Source of the DNA: Kitagawia praeruptora
Taxonomy: Eukaryota; Streptophyta; Magnoliopsida; Apiales; Apiaceae
Direction of reading: 5' to 3'
Length of the DNA stretch: 64,000 nucleotides
Assembly (NCBI GenBank): GCA_037693485.1
Contig: CM075348.1
Span: 32,358,501-32,422,500 of the forward strand
Shown: piece by piece, positions 56,301-64,000 of the stretch
Layout of the letters: every line of letters begins with the position of its first letter
How positions within the stretch are numbered: position 1 is the stretch's first letter
Notes under the pieces: model-generated
Told to the model about the DNA's origin: nothing
Databases searched by the model: none
What the model saw: the letters and a program-made list of their open reading frames with translations, nothing else
Position numbers and translations under genes: made by a program

Positions 56301-57825
56301 TAATATCTTGAAGATAGCATTTGCCATGATAGAAACTGACTTGCCAATCAGTGTTATTAATCAATTGAGATATTGACAATAGATTGTAGGCAAATGTAGG
56401 TACACACAGCACATTGTTTAAAGTCAGAGATGATGACAGCTTTATACTACCAATATGTGTAATAGGGGCTGACTGACCATTAGGTAGATACAGAGTAGAG
56501 GCACATGGCTTAACTTCAGTGAGGAGCTGCAGATAGGGTGTCACATGGTCTGTAGCACCAGTATCTATGATCCATTGCAGAGGATCATTTGTCTGAATAG
56601 CATGAACTTGATGAACAAAGTGCCCAGCCATGCCAGAGAAGTGTGCAGGATTAAATGCAGACCAGCTATCCAGAGATGAAGCTTGTGAATTTGGAGACTT
56701 AGGAGATTGACTTTCCAACATGGTTTTCTGCAGCATCTGAATTAATTGTCGACACTGTCCATCAGAATGAATAATATTCTCAGTATGAGATGATTGCAAT
56801 CCTGCACTTACAGTTTCTGAACCAGATGAAATGCTTGGAGCACCTTGTGTAACATTAGCAACTACTGAATTTCTTGGATTCAAGTATCTAGGCTTAGGCT
56901 TAGGTTTGCCAAAAAACTTGTGCCAAGCAGGATATCCATGAATGCAATAGCACTTATCTTTTGAGTGCCCATGCATATGACAGAAATCACACATAATTGA
57001 AGCATCTGTGGTTTTCTTCTGAAAAGGTCCCTTAAACTGACCTTTGATATTAGTTTTCACAGTCATTGCCACATTTTCTGCATTAACATTCACTAATCCT
57101 GAATTATCTCTCTGACTCTCCTCTTGCAAGAGCATTGCATAGCTCTGACTCAACGTAGGCAAAGGCTTCATCATTAAGATTTGACCTCGAACACTTGTAT
57201 ACATCTCATTGAGTCCCATCAGAAATTGAGTCAGTTGAATACTCTGATCAAACTCATTCAGTTTTGTATTCACTGAACAGGTACAACTATTACAGCTGCA
57301 TCTTGGTTTTGTTGACAAGCATTCCAATTCATCATGAATTGTACGAAATTTTGTGAAGTATGCAGAGATAGACAATGTGCCTTGAGTGAGGTGAGCAATC
57401 TCTTTTCGAAGATGAAACAATTTAGGAATATTACTCACAGCATATCGAACCTCCAAGTCAAGCCAAATTTCTCTTGCAGACTGAATATAGACTATACTGT
57501 TTCGAATCTCTGCAGTAACTGAGTTTAGAATCCAGGATGTAACCATATTGTTACATCGAAGCCAGTGAATTACAAGAGGAGCATTACTAGCAGGTTTCAC
57601 ATACGTGCCATCTACAAAGTCTAATTTCAACTTTGAGGATAAAGCTAATTCCATAGATCTTTGCCACTGATTGTAATTATTATCATTTAACACAACAGTT
57701 GTAATCTGCATTCCAGGGTTATCAGAAGGATGCAAATAATATGGGTGATTACAATCAAGTGTGTTTGGTAACGTTGACGAACCTACTGTTGCAGATGAGT
57801 AAGATGCAATCGTAGAAGACGCCAT
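53364..57825 (-). pseudogene. Copia Gag-Pol polyprotein, one stop and one frameshift
   Basis: ATG 57825 opens 697 residues: a Copia N-terminal Gag part with HPSDNPGM and NYNQWQRSMELALSSKLKL, a UBN2-type Gag, the zinc knuckle CDFCHMHGHSKDKC (about residue 280), protease with the active site WIIDTGATDHV, the GAG-pre-integrase WHARMGH motif and the start of integrase (DLVHADLWGP, LRTDNGTEF). A TAG (55731-55729) interrupts integrase; the same frame continues at 55728 with CVYTPQQNGLVERKHR. Near 54770 an A run is one base longer than the frame requires, shifting reverse transcriptase (NAFLHG, YVDDM at about 54345) and RNase H (YCDADWGS, SSAEAEYRS, KHIEIDCH) to the third open segment, 54761-53364. 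All domains are recognisable; activity would need suppression of both breaks or help from another copy. Confidence 0.93.
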
Positions 57826-58034
57826 TTTAATACAAACAGTTGTATCACATCAATTGAGAAAACAGATCTGAAGCAGATCGAAAAGTTAATATAAGTAACG
57901 TCTATGAAGGACACTTACTTATTGTATATTACAGCTTTATTGCTTGAAGACACCATGAGAACTGCAATGAATCTTCATTGTAACCTTGTCCGTACAGAAT
58001 TTGATGCGGAAAGAGCACTTACAAGGCTCTGATA

Positions 58035-58335
58035 TGATACAAATCTAACACATGCTTCATACTAATCATAAACAACATTAATCAACACATAATATTGATG
58101 TAGGAATGATAGATTGTATTGAAGAAATATGCAGATAGTTACATCTCAGATGCCAACCACTCCTTACATTCTCAACCAATACATGAAAAGGAAAATATAA
58201 AATGACAACTTGTGCCACACGATAGAGGACAAAGTTTGTTATATAACAACAAAGTTTGATAAAAAGGAATAAATAGAGAATATTGACTAAGTCAAGCCTC
58301 AACACTCATTTTTAACTTATTTTTGTTCACCAACA
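58035..58335 (-). repeat. 5' LTR of the young Copia element
   Basis: 301 bases, plus strand TGATACAAATC to CACCAACA. Sense-strand start is TGTTGGTGAAC. The tail overlaps the TATCAGAGCC primer site by its last bases (ATCA). Confidence 0.95.
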
Positions 58336-58450
58336 ATTAGGCTATCTTACAAGTCTAGAAAAAGTCACTCTCATAACACAGCTTATAAGCTCACACACAC
58401 ACAAACAAACCAGAATCCAGCCTAGACTGAATGGATGAGTTGAACAATCC

Positions 58451-60399
58451 CTACATGCACGGAAACGGATTGAGCCTGGCCTTCAGATTACATACCAAAG
58501 GATGAGCCCTGGGAAGTGTCAACCCTGGAGCCTCTTCCATGTCCACAGTTGCATCACTATTGTCCTCTTCACTTCCTACTTTTAGTTCAAAGCATTGTAT
58601 TACTGCAGCAAGGCTTGTTTGGACAAGATGCAATGCTAGCGAACTCCCTGGACACCCTCTTTGACCACTTCCAAATGGCAAGAAATGAAAATGCCGTCCT
58701 TTGACATCCAACTGTCTCTTTCCACTAGCTTGATCTTCACTACTTAGAAGAAACCTTTGTGGTTTAAATTCAAGTGGACTTTCCCAGTGATTTGGGTCTC
58801 GGCCAAGAGCCCAGTTATTGACGAATAGTCCTGTGTTTGCGGGTATATGGTAGTTTGCAATGGTGCAATCTTCGCTTGATTGTCTGAATAATAGTGGAGC
58901 AACAGGGTGAAGTCTTACAGTTTCCCTGAAAATTGCTTGAAGGAAAGGGAGATTCTGGATGTCAGATTCTTCTACTAATCTATTCTTTCCAACAACAGTA
59001 TCTATTTCTTGGACAGCTTTTTGCATAATGTCTGGATGGTTGATTAGTTCTGCAACTGCCCATTCTGTTAAGATGGCAGTTGTGTCTGTGCCCGCTGAAA
59101 ACACATCCTGCAATATATCCACTAACAAATTATGATTCAATTATTCAAAGATAAGCTTTATGCTAATTATGTACTTATAATAACTCAACTCACTCCCATG
59201 CTCGTAGTAGAACAATATATATACATTAATCAACTTTAGGAATTAAAAAGCTACTTTCGGATTACCTTACTCACTTAAAACATTGTGGTTTCAAGAACTA
59301 TTGTAATTACGGTCAGGAGTCAGGGATATCAATTTTCTTTGCTTGTAACAACCTAAATAATGGTGATGAGTATTGAGTGCAAGTATAAGACTTTCCAATT
59401 GATTCTTGATCAAAAGCAAAAGTTGATATTTATAACTGAATTTTGCAAGATAATTTTTATGTTCAGTTAGAGCATAACGTGAGTTACCAGTATGAAAGCC
59501 TTGATGTTCTCTACGCTTAATCTAATCTCCATGCTCTCATCTTCTGAAATATCAAGTAAGATATCAAGCAGGTCTTTCTCTGCACACTCGCCATCACCCT
59601 GCACTTTCCTCTTACTCCTCACATCTCTGTGCTCCTGTATAATCCTGTCCATCATTATGTCATACCTTCCACGAACACCCACAAGCTTTCTTTTTATTCC
59701 CTGCAAATCCCACTTCTTGCAGAACCATATGTAGTCACATAAATTAAATATCCCTATAACATTAGACACCTCTTTGATCATCGTCTTTACATTACCAGCT
59801 TCATCCTCATTCTCTGAACACCTCTCCCTCATAATCATTCTTGAAAGTACATTGCTGTTAAGCCTCATGAGCTCAGCTCCAATATCAATAACCTTTACTC
59901 TAGCTTTGGATTTATTAAGCATCAAATTTACCATACTACAAATCTCTTGGCGTCTAACAGGTTGAAAAATATCTAGACTTCGACCACCAAGAAGCTCAGA
60001 CATGCATAGTTTCTTTACAAATTTCCAGTATGGTCCATACGGAGCAAAAGTAAAGTCTTGTGAGCCATATCCCAGGTAATCTGTGGCTGTATTTTGTGGC
60101 CTGTCTGACCAAGATGTTTCATGTGTTTTGAGAAACTCTTTAGCCATTTCAGGAGACGAGGCGATAACACAAGGATTAGAACCAGCATAGACATGGATCA
60201 AAGGTCCATATCGAATGGAGAGCTTGTGAAAAGCCTGATGTGGTATGGGACCAAGAAGGTGAAGATGACCGATGATTGGAAGCTTAAGAGGGCCAGGAGG
60301 AAGCCTAAAGGTGGTTCGACTTTTGAATATGGCTTGTAGCACTATAATGGGGATTATAAAGAACAAGAAGATAACTACGTAACCTTGATAATCAGCCAT
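58451..60399 (-). CDS. Cytochrome P450, CYP93-like, complete two-exon gene
   Basis: Exon 1 is 60399-59488 and exon 2 is 59107-58451; the 380-base intron (59487-59108) begins GTAACT, ends TTGCAG and falls between codons after NIKAFIL. The product is 522 residues, the usual plant P450 size. A hydrophobic N-terminus (YVVIFLFFIIPIIVLQAIF) anchors it in the ER, followed by the proline hinge LPPGPLKLPIIG. Exon 1 has APYGPYWKFVKKLCMSELLGG, a CYP93 hallmark. Exon 2 has the I-helix AGTDTTA, the K-helix ETVRLHP, FKPQRF and the heme loop FLPFGSGQRGCPG with the ligand Cys. ATG 60399 (MADYQG) is preferred to the in-frame ATG at 60459 because a TATATAA box lies at 60467-60461, between them. CYP93 enzymes hydroxylate flavonoids, isoflavonoid-type substrates or triterpenes; the substrate here cannot be told from sequence alone. 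Confidence 0.93.
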
Positions 60400-60460
60400 G
60401 GTACACCAGACGAAGAAAGTGGTGATGGTAATTGGTAATAATTCCACACAGGGATGCAAT

Positions 60461-60467
60461 TTATATA
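60461..60467 (-). promoter_or_regulatory. TATA box of the first P450
   Basis: TATATAA on the minus strand, 62 bases upstream of ATG 60399. A start site about 30 bases downstream would give a leader of about 35 bases and would leave ATG 60459 outside the transcript. Confidence 0.6.
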
Positions 60468-60737
60468 TACTAAACCGAATCTTGGCTATGTTATTTTAAT
60501 CTTAAAGTTGCTCCCAATCTTAAATAATCCAAGAAACTACGTACAGACGGCAGGGATCCCCTTGAAGATTTCTTCATAAAAGTTTGACAGCAGAAGAATC
60601 AAGGATTCTTATTCGACCGAGTTGCAGCTAGCAAAGTGTTAAATACAAAACACAACTGAGAATGTTACCCTCATTTTGTTGTCTGCAATGATTTATAATG
60701 TTTACATCAAGGTGCATATAATGTGATCCGTCTAAGC

Positions 60738-61200
60738 CAGTATGTGGTAGTTTGCAATGGTGCAATCTTTACTGGCTTCTCCGAAATATAAATAGGAATC
60801 CCACAAATCTTAATTATGTGGCAGCCTGATAATGGTTTTTTTCTTCAAGATTACATTTACCATATTCTCAATCTCTTGGGGGCTGAAGCCACTGTTTGGG
60901 GACGGCCCAACCAAGAAGCTTCATTTGTTTTGATTAGCTCTTTAACTATTCGAGAGATGAGGCGACAACACAAGGATTAGAGCAGAGGAAGATATGGAAT
61001 AAAGGTTTATACCAGATGGAGAGCTTGTGAAAATCCTGACGTGATAGAGAAGCTAGAAGGTGGAGATGACCAATGCTTGGAACTTGGAAGGTTCTAGCTA
61101 GGTGGAAGACTAGAGGTGGAACGGAGTATATAATAATAGTAGGAATGAGCCTTTATGCAAAAAATAAAATAAAAACTACATAAAATTGAATATCAGCCAT
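60738..61200 (-). pseudogene. Truncated CYP93-like P450 pseudogene
   Basis: The minus strand starts with an ATG at 61200 (ATGGCTGATATTCAATT) and follows exon 1 of the neighbour: the plus-strand GGAGAGCTTGTGAAAATCCT (61018) matches GGAGAGCTTGTGAAAAGCCT in gene 1 (60219). AGGCGACAACACAAGGATTA (60960) matches AGGCGATAACACAAGGATTA (60158). A deletion then joins to the SELLGG-region equivalent (ACCAAGAAGCTTCATTTG) and to the VNLM region (60865). The last part, TGTGGTAGTTTGCAATGGTG then CAATCTTTACTGG (60743), is an exon 2 fragment (DCTIANYHI). So exon 1 and exon 2 pieces are fused with most of the gene missing. It is a decayed member of the tandem P450 array. Confidence 0.8.
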
Positions 61201-61570
61201 GATTAATAAAAGAAAAATCAACTTGGAGTAGAAGAAAGGGTGATTTGGTGACGCAATATGCTAAATGAAATCTCGCTGACAAATTAAGTATATGTGCCAA
61301 CGATTAATTCAGACACATATTGGACCGAATCCTGATGACATACCAATCATATGATGATGTCCAGCTTATCAACTTGGTTGCTAAATAGATTTACTGTATA
61401 TACTTCCTTTTCTGTCGATTTTTTTGTCTTAACTTTGTCATAATGAAATTTAGTACTTGGTGTGATATGTTTTTTTTTACTTGGTGTGTATGTACAAAAT
61501 TTCAAAAAAAAAATAAAAAAATTTAGAAATGCCATTTACAGGAGGGGAATAGTGTTGAGTGGTGTCAAAG
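61201..61570. other. Spacer upstream of the P450 pseudogene
   Basis: AT-rich with no gene. It may be the decayed promoter of the pseudogene. T and A runs at 61469-61521 flank the TRIM-like insertion. Confidence 0.5.
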
Positions 61571-62295
61571 TGTCAACCCAAGTAGCACATCGAGCAGACA
61601 AGTGGAAGTTCTTTTGTATTTAAGCAGCCAAGTTAACTCTATTAGTACGAGACCTTTTAGGATGTGTCCAAAAACAAATCCATGCGGGCTCGGTCCAAAA
61701 CGGACAATATCATACTAATGTGTGGTATTAGAGCCCATGGTTCGGTAATTGGATCTTGGAGGTAACAGGCTGCGGTGTTGCGATGTCTTCCTGAAAGGTG
61801 TTCAGGCGGTGGGTTCTGCGGGTGTGGCGGTGGTGCAAGATATAAACAGATTAATCGCAGGTGTAAGACCACGGGTTATGTGGTTCTTGGTTTGAAGCAA
61901 CGCGGGTGTGGCGGCGATACGAGATGTAAACAGATTAATCGTAGGTGTAAGACGGCGGCGGTGTGGCGGCGGTGCCGCAGTGCAAGATATAAACAGATTA
62001 TTCACAGGTGTAAGATAACGGGTTATGTGGTTCTTGGTTTGAGGGAACGCGGGTGTGACGGCAGTGCAAGATGTAAACAGATTAATCGCTGGTGTAAGAC
62101 GACGGCGGGTTCCGTAGGTGTGGCGGCCGATGCAAGAAGTAAACAAATTAATCGCAGGTGTATGACCACGGGTTATGTGGTTCTTGATTTTGAGAGAAGG
62201 ACCGTTGGGTGTTGTCAACCCAAGTACCACATCGAGGAGACAAGAGGAAGTTCTCCATACGGGCTTGGCCCATAGCGGACAATATCATATTATTG
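61571..62295 (+). mobile_element. TRIM-like element with a repeat-filled interior
   Basis: TGTCAACCCAAGTAGCACAT (61571) and TGTCAACCCAAGTACCACAT (62213) start two related direct repeats, both later reading CGGACAATATCATA. The first is followed by TGGTATTAGAGCC (61723), a one-base variant of the initiator-Met primer site; a purine-rich GAGAGAAGGACCG precedes the second. The second repeat is shorter, lacking the 61615-61675 part. The first does not end in a clear CA and no target duplication is seen, so the boundaries are approximate. It lies between the pseudogene and the second P450. Confidence 0.65.
61835..62165 (+). repeat. Alternating-length tandem repeat in the TRIM-like element
   Basis: AAACAGATTAATCGCAGGTG and variants occur at 61843, 61928, 61991, 62075 and 62141, spaced 85, 63, 84 and 66. 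Long and short units alternate, so the true period is a dimer of about 149 bases. Both strands give open frames (61775-62275 plus, 61802-62230 minus), which are a consequence of the repeat. Confidence 0.85.
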
Positions 62296-62583
62296 CTTAT
62301 GGCTCGCTGGCGGCCCAAGTTTCTCATGAGTTCTTTCCAGCAACACAGATGATAAGTAAATCCAAATGAACTTTCAATAGACAATACTTCTAGAGCTTTT
62401 GCAAGCTTTTCATATTGCAAACAAACAATCTCATTATTTTTATAAAACTCAAGTATGTGCTTTGATAAGTTGGTGAGTGCTTTGATAAGTTGGCAAGTCC
62501 ACACTTCTGTTGAACCTCGGAATCATAATGAGATAAAATCTGCAACATCTGGTGCCTGTCTGTTCTGTGTGGAGTATAATTAA
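62296..62583. other. 3' flank of the second P450
   Basis: Includes a direct repeat TGCTTTGATAAGTTGG (62459, 62480). The minus-strand frame 62504-62148 has no known domain. Probably 3' untranslated or intergenic sequence of the gene ending at 62584. Confidence 0.5.
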
Positions 62584-64000
62584 CTACTGAGTAGATGGAA
62601 ATGGATCGAGCCTAGCAACTGGAACGCAGACCAAAGGATGAGCCCTAGTTAATGTTAAACCAGCACTCTCTTCCATGTCCAAAATCGTATTATCATTGTC
62701 CCTTGCACCTCCTATTTTCCACTTAAAGCATTGTATCATTGCAGCAAGGGTTGTTTGAACAACAAGCAATCCTAGCGAAACCCCTGGGCACCCTCTTCGT
62801 CCGCTTCCAAATGGCAACAACTGAAAATGCTGTCCCCTAATATCCAACTGTTTCTCTCCACTCCCTCGATCTTCTGCACTCCTAATAAATCTTTCTGGTT
62901 TAAATTCAAGTGCATTGTCCCAGTACTTTGGGTCTCGGCCAAGTGCCCAAACATTAACAAACAGTCTAGTCTTTGCTGGTATGCGGTAACTTGCAATGGT
63001 GCAATCTTCACTTGCTTCTCTGATGAATAGTGGACCAGTGGGATGAAGCCTTAAAGTTTCCTTTACAATGGCTTGAAGGTAAGGAAGATGCACAATATCA
63101 GATTCTTCTACTAATCTGTTTTTTCCAACAACAGTATATATCTCTTGTACTGCTTTTTCCATAATTCTTGGATGGTTGATCAGCTCTGCAAGTGCCCATT
63201 CTGTTGTTATGGCAGATGTGTCTGTTCCAGCTGCAAATATATCCTGCAATTTATCACAAGGAATAATTAGGACAAACTGTAATCCCTCTCAAACATTTAA
63301 ATTTCTTTGCATATCTGAAAGTCTGAAACTCATCCTCCTAGTTAAACTAGGTAGTTAAATCATATTAACAAGTTAGAGGATTTTGTTAATCAAATTTTAT
63401 ATGTATAGCTATGTGACTAATGTGTAGTAGTTAGGCGAGATACACGGTTACCAGTATAAAAGCCTTGATGTTCTCTTTGCTCAATCTAATCTCCAAGCTC
63501 TCATCCTTTGAAATTTCAAGTAAGATATCAAGCAAGTCCTTATCTGCATCCCCATCATCACCATTTTCTATCTTCTTCCTCCTCGCGTCTCTGTGCTCCT
63601 CTATAATCCTCTCCATAATTATGTCATATCTTCCACGAATTTCCACTAGCTTCTTTTTCATTCCCTGCAAATCCAAATTCTTGCAGAACCATATATGGTC
63701 AGAGAGATTAAACTTTCCTAAAGCATCACTTACATCTTTAATCAACCTCTTAACTTCCCTAGCCTCATCCTCGTCCTCTGAACACCTCACCCTCATAATC
63801 ATTCTTGAAATTACATTGTTGGTCAGCCTCATAAGCTCACATCCAACGTCAACCGCCTCCCCAGTTTTGGCCTGTTGCAACAATACATTTACCATCCTAT
63901 TAATCTCGCATTGTCTTACTGGTTTTAGGAGATTCAGAGTGCGACCACCAAGGAGCTCAGACATGCATACTTTTTTCATTAACTTCCAGTATGGTCCATA
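62584..64000 (-). CDS. Cytochrome P450, CYP93-like, 5' end outside the window
   Basis: Exon 1 is seen from 64000 to 63452 (183 codons, starting inside YGPYWKLMKKVCMSELLGG) and exon 2 from 63243 to 62584 (219 codons plus stop). The 208-base intron (63451-63244) starts GTAACC, ends TTGCAG and interrupts the gene at the same place and phase as in the neighbour. Motifs: the I-helix AGTDTSA, the K-helix ETLRLHP, FKPERF and the heme loop LLPFGSGRRGCPG. The open frames are uninterrupted, so the gene looks functional as far as visible. Against the neighbour it has the more usual PERF and GRRGCPG. About 120 N-terminal codons with the membrane anchor are missing at the edge. Same subfamily-level similarity as gene 1, hence a tandem duplicate. 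Confidence 0.93.

Larger units (their letters stand above)
53082..58335 (-). mobile_element. Young, nearly intact Ty1/Copia element
   Basis: LTRs of 301 bases (58035-58335 is 5'; 53082-53382 is 3') differ at only two positions, and ATTAG flanks both ends (53077-53081, 58336-58340). The TATCAGAGCC primer site lies inside the 5' LTR border (58034-58025) and a GAGGGGGGA polypurine tract lies before the 3' LTR. Gag and pol cover almost the whole interior in Copia order, integrase before reverse transcriptase. One stop and one frameshift break the polyprotein. It lies about 110 bases beyond the stop codon of the P450 gene at 58451-60399, in the same orientation. Confidence 0.95.

Noticed and set aside
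61775..62275. 166-codon Cys/Arg/Gly-rich frame resembling a small secreted Cys-rich protein
   Set aside because: It follows the alternating tandem repeat in a TRIM-like interior; the opposite strand is also open over 142 codons, which argues for a repeat artefact.
1..64000. CRISPR arrays, bacterial operons or a new defence system
   Set aside because: The sequence is plant nuclear DNA; its regular repeats are transposon-associated satellites without spacers or cas genes, and coding DNA apart from the P450s is retroelement-derived.

Overview
The window is AT-rich nuclear DNA of a flowering plant, most likely a eudicot. This rests on two plant-type CYP93-like cytochrome P450 genes with one phase-0 intron each, plant LTR-retrotransposon lineages (Copia, Tat-type Gypsy, a Tekay/Del-like solo LTR, TRIMs), Helitrons with CTAG ends, LINE and SINE insertions and several MITE types. 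I cannot name the species from the sequence.

Layout. 1-2.0 kb: the broken end of an unidentified reading frame, two TCGAG-rich arrays and a LINE tail. 2.05-14.98 kb: one minus-strand Helitron split by two later insertions, a 7.8-kb Tat-type Gypsy element (3558-11348, TSD TTACC) and a 3.2-kb solo LTR (11700-14940, TSD AAAAC). 15.1-16.4 kb: a 651-bp tandem duplication. 16.7-21.2 kb: four further Helitron copies, two of them joined head to tail, with repeats that carry tRNA-like boxes. 21.5-29 kb: LTR remnant, an 86-bp perfect palindrome, MITEs, a 5'-truncated LINE with an intact-looking RNase H domain, and an ORF-less retroposon. 29.33-38.91 kb: a second Tat-type Gypsy element on the minus strand, related to the first, itself inserted in an older MITE. 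39-46 kb: SINE, Tourist-like MITE, an element packed with ATGCGT hairpins, a hAT MITE and a Mutator-type MITE. 46.1-52.9 kb: a gag-only Copia-type element (TSD TGTTA) with a TRIM inside it. 53.08-58.34 kb: a young Copia element (LTRs differ at 2 of 301 positions, TSD ATTAG). 58.45-64 kb: a tandem CYP93-like P450 cluster on the minus strand: a complete two-exon gene, a pseudogene fragment, a TRIM-like insertion and a second gene that runs off the right edge.

The only host genes I can support are the two P450s. Nearly everything else is transposable-element sequence at several nesting depths. The young Copia sits about 110 bp past the stop codon of the first P450, in the same orientation, so it may shape that gene's 3' end. 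The points most worth a second look are: the head-to-tail Helitron junction; the two related Gypsy elements that both lack a visible integrase yet both carry a duplicated RNase H module and long tandem arrays before the 3' LTR; the 67-bp hairpin satellite; the gag-only Copia element; and the recurrent tRNA-like module. I found no CRISPR array, rRNA gene or bona fide tRNA gene.
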